Positions 7,259 to 13,561 are shown, counted from the first letter of the stretch. The stretch: 15,989 nt of DNA from Candidatus Taylorbacteria bacterium RIFCSPHIGHO2_02_FULL_46_13 (GCA_001821015.1 MHRQ01000031.1:1-15989), one strand, 5' to 3'. Program-made: numbers and translations. The notes: generated from the letters alone by a model not told the origin.

Positions 7259-7267
7259 TGTGGATAA
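7259..7267 (-). promoter_or_regulatory. DnaA-box-like 9-mer upstream of the mraZ promoter
   Basis: TGTGGATAA, the reverse complement of the consensus DnaA box TTATCCACA, lies 7 nt upstream of the -35 of the mraZ promoter. It is a single copy; a chance match is possible. No AT-rich unwinding element or box cluster is seen, so this is not an origin. Confidence 0.35.
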
Positions 7268-7273
7268 CTGTGT

Positions 7274-7301
7274 TTGCAATGCCTATGCAGTGTTATAGAA
7301 T
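7274..7301 (+). promoter_or_regulatory. Promoter of the dcw cluster (mraZ)
   Basis: TTGCAA (7274-7279), a 16-nt spacer and TAGAAT (7296-7301) match the sigma70 pattern well (one mismatch in the -10). The predicted start near 7308 gives a leader of about 90 nt. The MraZ-type repeat box begins 10 nt after the -10, so a bound repressor would block initiation. Confidence 0.65.
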
Positions 7302-7310
7302 AGTAGGCAA

Positions 7311-7330
7311 GTGGGAAAAGGTGGAAAATT
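7311..7330 (+). promoter_or_regulatory. MraZ box: two tandem 10-bp GTGG repeats
   Basis: GTGGGAAAAG (7311-7320) is followed directly by GTGGAAAATT (7321-7330), placing GTGG cores exactly 10 bp apart. MraZ is known in other bacteria to repress its own operon by binding tandem TGGG/GTGG repeats with about 10-bp phasing just downstream of the promoter, and that is the position here. This box also argues against the upstream GTG at 7311 being the mraZ start. Confidence 0.7.
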
Positions 7331-7358
7331 CTTGATTAGTGGCTTAACAAGAATTTTC
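7324..7358 (+). promoter_or_regulatory. Leader hairpin in the mraZ 5' region
   Basis: A perfect 11-bp stem (7324-7334 with 7348-7358) encloses a 13-nt loop. The left arm overlaps the second GTGG repeat. There is no T-run directly after it, so it is not a standard terminator. It may be an mRNA leader structure or part of the operator. Confidence 0.55.
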
Positions 7359-7397
7359 AAAACTCTCTTTCGGCTCGCGGATTATTTTACGAACACA

Positions 7398-7841
7398 ATG
7401 CTCATAGGCGAACATTCACATACGTTTGATGAAAAGAGCAGAATTTCGCTTCCTGCAAAGTTTCGCAAAGAGATGGGTTCGTCTGTCGTCATCGCGCCGG
7501 GAATAGATGGATGTCTTTTTGTCTTCACCGCAAAAGGATGGAAAGAGTTTACGGAGCGCCTCTCGCGCCCAGATTCGTCTTCCGTTCTCCAAGCAGACAA
7601 TCGAAACTTCAATCGTCTTATCATCGGCCGTGCCGTAGAGACGGTTATTGATTCTATTGGACGCATCCTTGTGCCACCGCATCTGCGCGCGGACGCACAT
7701 CTAAAGACGGACGCCATCATTATAGGGGTGCTCAATAGAGTAGAGATTTGGGATGCCGAGACGTGGACCAAGTATCGTAAAGCATTTGAGAAGAAAACTG
7801 ACGTGATGGCAGAGAAACTTAATTCTGCCGGGATTGTTTAA
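7398..7841 (+). CDS. mraZ: Transcriptional regulator MraZ
   Basis: MraZ is a DNA-binding protein of the AbrB/SpoVT type that controls the division and cell-wall (dcw) cluster. The 147 residues contain the two diagnostic DxxxR repeats: DEKSRISLPAKFR (11-23) and DSIGRILVPPHLR (85-97). The frame is open back to a GTG at 7311, but the first family-like residues are MLIGEHSHTFD from the ATG at 7398; starting there gives the usual length (about 143) and leaves promoter, MraZ box and leader hairpin outside the gene. No strong Shine-Dalgarno precedes it. It is the first gene of the cluster mraZ-rsmH-ftsL-ftsI and is probably autoregulated through the box at 7311-7330. Confidence 0.94.
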   Translation: MLIGEHSHTFDEKSRISLPAKFRKEMGSSVVIAPGIDGCLFVFTAKGWKEFTERLSRPDSSSVLQADNRNFNRLIIGRAVETVIDSIGRILVPPHLRADAHLKTDAIIIGVLNRVEIWDAETWTKYRKAFEKKTDVMAEKLNSAGIV

Positions 7842-7865
7842 GTAGACCGGGCTAGAGAAAGAAAA

Positions 7866-8756
7866 ATGTCGCATAAAGCTGTTCTTTTACAAGAAGCAAT
7901 AGACGCACTGAATTTATTCACAGGCGCAATATTTTTGGACGCAACGGTTGGCAGTGGGGGGCACGCGTCGGAGGTCTGCAATAGATTTAGAGGAGTGGTG
8001 CGAGTCATTGGGCTTGATGCTGATCCCGAACGTATAGAACACGCCAAGAAAGTTCTTTTGGAAAAAGAGTGTCCAGCGGAACTCGTGAATGAAAACTTTC
8101 GCAACCTGGATCAAGTTTTGAAACGACTTGGGGTGGAGAAAGTCAACGCGATACTTTTTGATCTCGGACTTAATTCAGAGCAGTTGGAACAATCGGGGAG
8201 AGGATTTTCATTTCAGCATGACGAACCACTCTACATGACTTTCGCAGCCCCCGAAGTTGGCAAGCTCACTGCACAAGAGATAGTCAACCATTACGACGAG
8301 GATGAGATTGCCGATACCATCTACGAACTCGGTGAAGAAAAATATTCGCGTCGTATCGCGGCCGCCATCGTTGAAGTGCGGAAAAAGAATCCTATACAGA
8401 CAACATTCCAGTTAGTAGAAATCCTCAAAGGTGCGCTACCAAAAAATTACGAACGTGGACGACTGCATGTTGCGACGAGAACTTTCCAAGCATTGCGTCT
8501 GGCAGTCAATGATGAACTCGGGGCTCTACAAGAAGGATTGGCAAAAGGATTCGGTGCCCTCGCGCCGAAGGGAAGAATGGCGGTCATTTCATTCCATAGC
8601 CTTGAGGACCGCATTGTGAAAGTATTTTTTCGCGAAAAGGCTCATACAGACGAAGCAGTTCTTATAACAAAAAAGCCTCTGTATCCGACAGAAGACGAAA
8701 CCAGAGAAAACCCGCGCGCACGAAGTGCAAAACTAAGAATTATAGAAAAAATTTAA
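7866..8756 (+). CDS. rsmH: 16S rRNA (cytosine1402-N4)-methyltransferase RsmH
   Basis: RsmH (MraW) transfers a methyl group from S-adenosylmethionine to N4 of C1402 in the 16S rRNA P-site region. In the 296 residues, motif I DATVGSGGH (25-33) and the acidic D51 of the SAM pocket are seen, followed by FDLGLNSEQLEQSGRGFSF (about 98-116), the family signature. Near the C-terminus are RTFQALRLAVNDELGAL and VISFHSLEDRIVK, both highly characteristic. Length is slightly below E. coli (313). It starts 24 nt after mraZ with a purine-rich AGAGAAAG upstream, and is followed 15 nt later by ftsL, the usual dcw order. Confidence 0.96.
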   Translation: MSHKAVLLQEAIDALNLFTGAIFLDATVGSGGHASEVCNRFRGVVRVIGLDADPERIEHAKKVLLEKECPAELVNENFRNLDQVLKRLGVEKVNAILFDLGLNSEQLEQSGRGFSFQHDEPLYMTFAAPEVGKLTAQEIVNHYDEDEIADTIYELGEEKYSRRIAAAIVEVRKKNPIQTTFQLVEILKGALPKNYERGRLHVATRTFQALRLAVNDELGALQEGLAKGFGALAPKGRMAVISFHSLEDRIVKVFFREKAHTDEAVLITKKPLYPTEDETRENPRARSAKLRIIEKI

Positions 8757-8771
8757 ATAAAAAAGTAAAAA

Positions 8772-9101
8772 ATGAAACGAGTAGTTGAAAATGCAATAGA
8801 ATCTACCGTAGTCCGAGCTCTTCTGGCATGGGCACTGGTAGGAGCGTGTCTATTTTCTGCCTTTTTATATACTGTATTAGTTAATAAAGCTATTTTTCAA
8901 ACGGTAGAAACGAAGCATGTAAGGAGTAAAATGAGCGAGATGTCGTCGGGGCTCAATAGTCTTGAAGAGAGATATCTGTCTCTCCAGAAAACGGCCACAT
9001 TACAAAAAGCGCTCGAGCTGGGGTTTGCGGAAACAGAAAACCCAAAATTTGTGTCAAGAAAATCCCTCGGGAAGGGCATCTCTGTGCGTGATGAACTCTA
9101 G
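8772..9101 (+). CDS. ftsL: FtsL-like cell division protein
   Basis: FtsL is a small bitopic division protein that pairs with FtsB/DivIC and helps activate FtsW-FtsI. The 109-residue protein has a short cytoplasmic N-terminus, one membrane segment (about 17-39), then a helical coiled-coil-like region (about 50-75, SEMSSGLNSLEERYLSLQK), and a short tail LGFAETENPKFVSRK. FtsL sequences are poorly conserved, so the call rests on size, topology and the position between rsmH and ftsI, which is where ftsL stands in most dcw clusters. Its last 11 nt overlap the ftsI start. Confidence 0.8.
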   Translation: MKRVVENAIESTVVRALLAWALVGACLFSAFLYTVLVNKAIFQTVETKHVRSKMSEMSSGLNSLEERYLSLQKTATLQKALELGFAETENPKFVSRKSLGKGISVRDEL

Positions 9102-10797
9102 TCCTCATTGGCGTATCAGAGTTTTGTGGGGGTTGATCGTATTCACGGCTCTCTTTTACACTGCGCGACTTTACTGGCTACAGATTGTTAACGTGCGCGT
9201 CTATATCGCGCAGGCAGATCACCAGTATTCCTCCGGGGCTGGGACTTTGTACGATAGAGGGAGTATCTTTTTTTCGGGCAAAGAGGGAGGTCTTATTTCC
9301 GCAGCTTCGTTGGAATCCGGGTTTCTTTTTGCTATTAATCCATCTTTGATTAAAGACGCGAGCGCAGCATTTGAAAAAATTTCTCCGTTTGTTTCCATGA
9401 CGAGAGATGAGTTTCTTGCGAAAGCATCCAAATCTTCAGATACCTATGAGGAAATCGCGCATCGCCTAGATGCTACGGTGGCCGGTAAGATACGCGCGCT
9501 TGATGCACCGTGGGTAATCCTTACGCGCGAGCAGTGGCGGTTTTATCCCGGTGGCCGTTTAGGCTCAAATGTTTTAGGTTTAGTGGGGTATCAAGGAGAT
9601 ATATTTTCAGGACGGTATGGGCTTGAGCGTTACTACGATGATATTTTATCTCGGAGCAAGGAAAATCCATATACGAACTTATTTGTGGAGTTGTTCTCTT
9701 CTTCAAAAGATGTGTTAGAGGGGGCATCAATCCACGGAGATATTGTTTCAAGCGTGGAACCGAATGTGCAGGCGGCGCTCGAACGAACACTTTTGGATAT
9801 TAACAATAAGTGGCAACCGGATAGTATAGGTGGGATCGTTATAAATCCTCAAAATGGAGAAATCTATGCGCTTGCCATATGGCCGACCTTTGACCCTAAC
9901 GCATTTTCAACTGAAAAATCACCGCGCGTGTTCTCTAATCCTATCGTTGAAAATGTGTATGAAATGGGATCTATCATCAAGCCTTTGACGATGGCGATCG
10001 GCATTGACACGGCCGTGGTAAGCGCTACCACGACCTATCTTGATCAGGGGACACTGCTTTTAAACGGGTCTCGCATCTCAAATTTTGATAAAAAAGGGAG
10101 AGGAGTTGTCAACATGCAGGAGGTGCTCAACCAATCGCTCAACACCGGGGCGGCGTTTGTGGAGCATAAAGTGGGGAACGCACGGTTCGCCGACTATATG
10201 CTCAAATTAGGTATTGGGGAAGAAACGGGTATTGATTTGCCGAACGAAACACACGGGCTTGTGAGCAACCTGAAGAGTCCGCGCGATCTTGAATACGCGA
10301 CCGCCGCCTTCGGGCAGGGGATAGCGATGACACCTATTGAAACGGTGCGTGCGCTTTCGGCAATCGCAAACGGTGGCTGGCTCGTTACACCGCATGTGGT
10401 ACGCGCGGTACGCTATGAGGTAGGTGTATCGCGCGCCCTTGCGCTGGATGACCGTACACAGATATTGCAGGGCGCTACCTCCGAGGAGATTTCACGGATG
10501 TTGGTAAACGTCTATGATCATGCCTTGGCAAATGGCACGGTAAAAATAAAAAATTACAGTATTGCCGCAAAGACCGGAACGGCGCAAATTGCGAACCCTG
10601 CGGGTGGAGGGTACTATAATGATAGATACTTGCACTCTTTCTTCGGTTATTTCCCGGCGTATAATTCAAAATTTCTCGTGTTTTTGTATGCCGTCTACCC
10701 CAAAGGGGTTCAGTATGCATCCGAGACGCTAACTCTCCCTTTTGTTGATATGGCAAAATTTTTGATCAGTTACTACCAAGTGCCACCAGACCGCTGA
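9091..10797 (+). CDS. ftsI: Division penicillin-binding protein (FtsI/PBP3 type)
   Basis: This class B transpeptidase cross-links septal peptidoglycan. The 568 residues show a short cytoplasmic N-terminus, one membrane anchor (about 11-32), a pedestal domain in which the usual RGxIxDRNG is reduced to RGSIFFS, and the transpeptidase domain with SIIK (Ser294, Lys297), SLN (349-351) and KTGT (494-497). The SxN second motif and the dcw location separate it from the PBP2 at 2837-4549. The frame is open upstream to 8962, but that stretch is the ftsL coding region read in another frame; the ATG at 9091 places a basic N-terminus just before the membrane segment and overlaps ftsL by 11 nt. A GTG at 9088 is an equally placed alternative. 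No C-terminal PASTA domain is present. Confidence 0.93.
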   Translation: MNSSPHWRIRVLWGLIVFTALFYTARLYWLQIVNVRVYIAQADHQYSSGAGTLYDRGSIFFSGKEGGLISAASLESGFLFAINPSLIKDASAAFEKISPFVSMTRDEFLAKASKSSDTYEEIAHRLDATVAGKIRALDAPWVILTREQWRFYPGGRLGSNVLGLVGYQGDIFSGRYGLERYYDDILSRSKENPYTNLFVELFSSSKDVLEGASIHGDIVSSVEPNVQAALERTLLDINNKWQPDSIGGIVINPQNGEIYALAIWPTFDPNAFSTEKSPRVFSNPIVENVYEMGSIIKPLTMAIGIDTAVVSATTTYLDQGTLLLNGSRISNFDKKGRGVVNMQEVLNQSLNTGAAFVEHKVGNARFADYMLKLGIGEETGIDLPNETHGLVSNLKSPRDLEYATAAFGQGIAMTPIETVRALSAIANGGWLVTPHVVRAVRYEVGVSRALALDDRTQILQGATSEEISRMLVNVYDHALANGTVKIKNYSIAAKTGTAQIANPAGGGYYNDRYLHSFFGYFPAYNSKFLVFLYAVYPKGVQYASETLTLPFVDMAKFLISYYQVPPDR

Positions 10798-10809
10798 GAC
10801 AAGCTTAAC

Positions 10810-10950
10810 GCTTAGTGCTTTTTGCTTAGAGGGATTGGTTAAATTTCTTTTTCATAAAGTCTTACGCTCCCAGCATCAAGCTCTAAGATTAGTCAGTGGA
10901 CTGGATTTTCTTTCAGTAAAGCCTTAAGCTCTAAGCATAAAGCCCTAAGC
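10810..10950. repeat. AGCTTAG-type inverted repeat between ftsI and murF
   Basis: Bases 10810-10831 pair with 10929-10950 in 20 of 22 positions, with a 97-nt spacer. Both arms are built from the word GCTTAG/CTAAGC; further degenerate copies (AAGCTCTAAG near 10890 and 10926) lie in the spacer. The right arm ends 4 nt before the murF ATG. The gap otherwise contains no ORF and no clear promoter. It may be an intergenic repeat element of the lineage or a leader structure that controls murF; no U-tailed terminator is seen. Confidence 0.65.
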
Positions 10951-10954
10951 TCGT

Positions 10955-12256
10955 ATGCTTAAATTATTGCTTAAAAAGGTCGTTGTTTTCGTCATCACCC
11001 TGCAGGCAAAACTTGTCTTGGCTAAATATAAGCCACGCATTATTGCGGTAACCGGAAGTGTGGGAAAGACTTCAACGAAAGATGCGATTTACGCTGTGTT
11101 GTCTGACCATGAATTTGTACGCAAGAGCGAAAAGAGTTTCAATAGCGATATCGGAGTTCCCCTAACTATTCTTGGGCGACCTAACGCGTGGAATAATCCG
11201 CTGGGCTGGCTTTCAAATATCGTCGCTGGGCTCGTGCTTCTCTTGACCAAACGCCACTATCCCAAGTGGCTGGTACTTGAAGTTGGCGCAGACAGACCCG
11301 GAGATATAAAGAAGATCGCACACTGGCTTACACCAGATGTGGTTGTGGTGACTCGTTTAGCAAACGTGCCCGTGCACGTTGAATATTTCAGTTCTGCAGA
11401 AGAAGTGTTTATGGAGAAGGCCGAGTTAATTAAGGCGATGAAAAGCGACGGCTCGCTGGTTCTTTCACATGATGATGCTCATGTGCTCTCGTTGCAAAAT
11501 ATAGTACGAACCGGCGTTTTCACGTTCGGTTTTTCTGAAGGTTCGGATGTGCGTGGTTTTAAAGTAAAGGTTGTCTATCACGGCCGAAAGGTCAAGCGCC
11601 CCATAGGAATGAGTTTTTATATTTCTCATAAAGAAAAGAATGCGGAAATTACATTACAGGGTACGGTGGGACGACAAATTCCGTATGCGCTCCTTGCCGC
11701 GGCTACAGTTGCCATCCGTCTTGGTATAACGCTGGATGAAATTTCTAAAGCCTTTGCACACTATCAGAGTCAGGTCGGGAGAATGAAATTGATTGAGGGA
11801 ATAAAAGATACGACGATTATTGATGATTCATATAATTCCTCACCCGTGGCAGTTCGCGAAGCATTAGACGTGCTGGCATCTTTGTCGCTGAAAGGCAGAA
11901 AAATCGCAGTGCTTGGAGATATGCTGGAACTGGGGCGTTTTTCGGTGCAAGAACATAAAGAGATTGGTAGCTATGCCGCATCTCAGACAGATATCCTGAT
12001 AACCGTTGGTCCACGAGGGCGTGATTTTGCACTCGGTGCGCGTCAGGCAGGTATGCAGAAGGAAAATGTGATTGAGTGTAATGATGCGGAAACGGCGGCC
12101 AGAATCCTGCTAGAGTGCATAATTCCAGCGGACATAGTTCTTATTAAAGGTTCGCAAGGGGTACGAATGGAACGTACCGTGGAAGCTCTTATGGCGCAAC
12201 CGAAAGAGAAAGAGAAATTATTGGTACGGCAGGAAGAAGAGTGGCAACGGAGATGA
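10955..12256 (+). CDS. murF: MurF-type ligase (UDP-MurNAc-tripeptide:D-Ala-D-Ala ligase), N-terminally reduced
   Basis: MurF adds D-Ala-D-Ala to the UDP-MurNAc peptide, the last cytoplasmic step of stem-peptide synthesis. In 433 residues are the P-loop GSVGKTS (34-40), SFNSDIGVPLTILG (61-74), EVGAD (109-113), HVEYFSSAEEVFMEKAELI (141-159), DDSYNSSP (290-297), VLGDMLELG and a C-terminal KGSQGVRME, the normal order of the ATPase and C-terminal ligase domains. The P-loop lies about 70 residues earlier than in E. coli MurF: the UDP-substrate-binding N-terminal domain is absent and replaced by a hydrophobic/basic helix (1-25). A hydrophobic stretch (82-97, PLGWLSNIVAGLVLLL) suggests membrane contact. 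The reaction is inferred from core motifs; the reduced N-terminus makes substrate details uncertain. It is separated from ftsI by the inverted repeat, and no murE lies between. Confidence 0.85.
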   Translation: MLKLLLKKVVVFVITLQAKLVLAKYKPRIIAVTGSVGKTSTKDAIYAVLSDHEFVRKSEKSFNSDIGVPLTILGRPNAWNNPLGWLSNIVAGLVLLLTKRHYPKWLVLEVGADRPGDIKKIAHWLTPDVVVVTRLANVPVHVEYFSSAEEVFMEKAELIKAMKSDGSLVLSHDDAHVLSLQNIVRTGVFTFGFSEGSDVRGFKVKVVYHGRKVKRPIGMSFYISHKEKNAEITLQGTVGRQIPYALLAAATVAIRLGITLDEISKAFAHYQSQVGRMKLIEGIKDTTIIDDSYNSSPVAVREALDVLASLSLKGRKIAVLGDMLELGRFSVQEHKEIGSYAASQTDILITVGPRGRDFALGARQAGMQKENVIECNDAETAARILLECIIPADIVLIKGSQGVRMERTVEALMAQPKEKEKLLVRQEEEWQRR

Positions 12257-12278
12257 CGTTGTACAGTATACACATAAG

Positions 12279-12307
12279 AAAAAAAGCTGGAGCATTGCTC
12301 CAGCTTT
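12279..12307 (-). terminator. Intrinsic terminator of the minus-strand membrane gene
   Basis: An 11-bp stem (12283-12293 with 12297-12307, loop of 3) has seven A at its plus-strand left side (12279-12285, of which the last three lie in the stem), giving a T-run on the minus strand 24 nt past the stop of the gene at 12331-13023. On the plus strand only TTT follows, so it could act weakly for murF too. Confidence 0.8.
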
Positions 12308-12330
12308 AGGTGTATGGCGGTGGCCTTTGA

Positions 12331-13023
12331 TTACTCAAAGGCTGCAAGATACAGTGTCTTGTCACCTCGTGTGATGAGAAAGAGCGGATCCTCAATTCTC
12401 TCCGAGCATGGAAACTCCACCTGATAGTGTATGCCGCGGATATCGTTTGCTAGCGCACAGATATAGACTTTGTTAAAGATCTTCCAGACGTCGTCTGGCA
12501 GATTTATTTTTGCGTTCCAAGGGGAAATGTCTGTTCGTGCCCAGTAGATAATCGCCATTTCCGAAAGGCCTGCGTAGCAACAAACTAAGCCGTATAAGCC
12601 CGCGCCCAAGACGAAACATCCAAAAATAACAATTTCCGCTGTTCTCAGCGATACCAGTAGCAGGGGGTTAAAAACCCACATACATACCGTGATGATGGCC
12701 GCAGCGATGCTGGCATATATCATGAGGCAGATGCAAAGACCAAGCAATCCGTAGGAAACTTGGTGACGAGCAAAAAAGCTCACGAGCCAACGCTCAAAGC
12801 GATTGCGGGGTTGTTTGATAAGCTCGGTAAGCTTTTCTTGGTGAGCCTCGGCAAATTCTTCGCTGTAATATCCGACCCCCGCTTCGCTCACCAGGCTTTT
12901 CAGGGTGGATTCAAATTCTTTTCTGGCGGGCTGGTTTCTCCGATGTTCTCGGACGACGTTGAGTAATGTTGTTGTCATGGTACGATCTTTCGGTTTGGTT
13001 GTGCCGGTAAAAAAAACGCACAC
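12331..13023 (-). CDS. Two-TM membrane protein of unknown function
   Basis: I do not recognise this protein. With the GTG start at 13023 it has 230 residues: a charged cytoplasm-like N-terminal region (to about 90, rich in Arg, Lys and Glu), two strongly hydrophobic segments (about 92-117 and 129-152) separated by a short turn, and a C-terminal soluble part of about 75 residues (TDISPWNAKINLPDDVWKIF...). Seven cysteines are spread through it, with C149-C150 in the second membrane segment. The GTG is chosen because GGAGAG lies 9 nt upstream and the predicted transcript starts near 13048; the ATG at 12978 (MTTTLLNVVREHR) is a real alternative with a weaker ribosome site. The gene is monocistronic, with its own promoter and terminator, converging on murF and diverging from tRNA-Glu. 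Confidence 0.75.
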   Translation of the reverse strand: MCVFFTGTTKPKDRTMTTTLLNVVREHRRNQPARKEFESTLKSLVSEAGVGYYSEEFAEAHQEKLTELIKQPRNRFERWLVSFFARHQVSYGLLGLCICLMIYASIAAAIITVCMWVFNPLLLVSLRTAEIVIFGCFVLGAGLYGLVCCYAGLSEMAIIYWARTDISPWNAKINLPDDVWKIFNKVYICALANDIRGIHYQVEFPCSERIEDPLFLITRGDKTLYLAAFE

Positions 13024-13054
13024 GCGCTTTCTCTCCAGACGTTGTTCTAAAATT

Positions 13055-13083
13055 AGGTTACTCTTGGCCGTCTACGATGTCAA
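13055..13083 (-). promoter_or_regulatory. Promoter of the minus-strand membrane gene
   Basis: On the minus strand, perfect TTGACA (plus 13078-13083), a 17-nt spacer and TAACCT (plus 13055-13060). The -10 is only 3 of 6. Its -35 is 5 bp from the -35 of the plus-strand promoter of tRNA-Glu, making a back-to-back promoter pair. Confidence 0.6.
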
Positions 13084-13088
13084 CTTTT

Positions 13089-13116
13089 TTGCCAGTTCTC
13101 TAAAAAGTGCTATGAT
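13089..13116 (+). promoter_or_regulatory. Promoter of tRNA-Glu
   Basis: TTGCCA (13089-13094), a 16-nt spacer and TATGAT (13111-13116) with an extended -10 TG (13108-13109). Both hexamers are 5 of 6 to consensus. The expected start near 13123 leaves about 73 nt before the mature tRNA, including a 7-bp hairpin (13166-13172 with 13179-13185). Confidence 0.7.
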
Positions 13117-13195
13117 TCTGTCTACGAATTTTGCATATTGATTTTTCATTTTGCATTATTTTCGGGCCTATCGTGGATGATAGGCACCTGTCGAC

Positions 13196-13267
13196 GGCCC
13201 TATCGTCTATCGGCTAGGACACGGCCTTCTCAAGGCTGGAAGCGGGGTTCGACTCCCCGTAGGGTCA
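13196..13267 (+). tRNA. tRNA-Glu (anticodon CUC)
   Basis: The cloverleaf can be folded by eye. The acceptor stem 13196-13202 pairs with 13260-13266 (one G-U at the second pair). The anticodon stem CGGCC/GGCTG has one G-U pair, and its loop TTCTCAA gives anticodon CTC at 13229-13231. The T arm CGGGG-TTCGACT-CCCCG is perfect, and the discriminator is A13267. The D arm GTCTATCGGCTAGGAC fits tRNA-Glu. CCA is not encoded (AAA follows). The anticodon reads the GAG codon. Its 3' end, from the T-loop C at 13250 through 13270, recurs exactly at 13392-13412. Confidence 0.95.
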
Positions 13268-13391
13268 AAATTTCCGAAGGAAATTGATGATTTCAAAACG
13301 CAAAAGTATTTGCGTTTTGAAAGAGTCGAGGCCGGAGCGCGACGGCGCGAGGTGGGGTCGCGGAATTTTTCAGCAGAAAAATATCCGTGAC
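13268..13391 (+). repeat. tRNA-linked hairpin module A
   Basis: Directly downstream of tRNA-Glu lies a gene-free stretch built of hairpins: a small 7-bp stem (13269-13275/13279-13285), a perfect 14-bp AT-rich stem with 4-nt loop AGTA (13291-13304/13309-13322), a short GC-rich GCGC-GACG-GCGC stem (13338-13349), and a long stem of about 16 bp with one bulge and loop AGCA (13356-13371/13376-13392). The words TTTTGAAAG (13315-13323) and CGAGGTGGGGTCGCG (13348-13362) recur in module B. No protein-coding signal is seen. It may be a structured RNA co-transcribed with the tRNA or a mobile-element remnant. Confidence 0.65.
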
Positions 13392-13412
13392 CGACTCCCC
13401 GTAGGGTCAAAA
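13392..13412 (+). repeat. Exact 21-nt copy of the tRNA-Glu 3' end
   Basis: The 21 bases are identical to 13250-13270, covering the T-loop half, the 3' strand of the T stem, the 3' strand of the acceptor stem, the discriminator and three A. The copies start 142 nt apart. A direct repeat of a tRNA 3' end is the classic footprint of site-specific integration, but it can also arise by tandem duplication; no integrase is in the window. Confidence 0.9.
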
Positions 13413-13561
13413 AGTGTTATGAAAAAATTGAACAGCTTCAGTTTTTTAACTTTTTGAAAGCGCAGCGTTGTGTGCGAGCACGCATACCACGAGCTGGGGT
13501 CGCGAGTACTTATGTCCGATTGTCGGCTTGTGCGACAATTCGGACTTAGTAACTTGCGACC
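13413..13561 (+). repeat. tRNA-linked hairpin module B
   Basis: The module repeats the architecture of module A with different bases. An AT-rich 11-bp stem with 4-nt loop CAGC (13422-13432/13437-13447) is followed by TTTTTGAAAG (13451-13460), a short GC-rich hairpin around GTGC-GA-GCAC (13472-13481), CGAGCTGGGGTCGCG (13490-13504) and a long imperfect stem of about 25 bp (13498-13525 with 13533-13561, loop of 7) closing with GGTC/GACC as in module A. Because arms differ but pairing is kept, structure rather than sequence seems to be conserved. Unlike module A, it is not followed by another copy of the tRNA 3' end. Confidence 0.65.

Noticed and set aside
7201..7310. Replication origin at the DnaA-box-like site
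   Set aside because: Only one box, no AT-rich unwinding region, no dnaA or dnaN nearby.
7311..7397. Extension of mraZ to an in-frame GTG at 7311
   Set aside because: The extra 29 residues have no family match, and the stretch holds the GTGG repeat box and hairpin just downstream of the promoter. The ATG at 7398 gives the normal MraZ N-terminus.
8962..9090. Extension of ftsI to 8962
   Set aside because: This part is ftsL coding sequence in another frame; the membrane anchor and basic N-terminus begin at the 9091 ATG.
13268..13561. CRISPR array
   Set aside because: The repeated units are of unequal length, occur only twice, and are hairpin modules with a tRNA end; there are no regular spacers and no cas genes.
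13268..13561. Retron or integron attC array
   Set aside because: No reverse transcriptase or integrase in the window and no conserved attC core bases; only the general hairpin look is shared.
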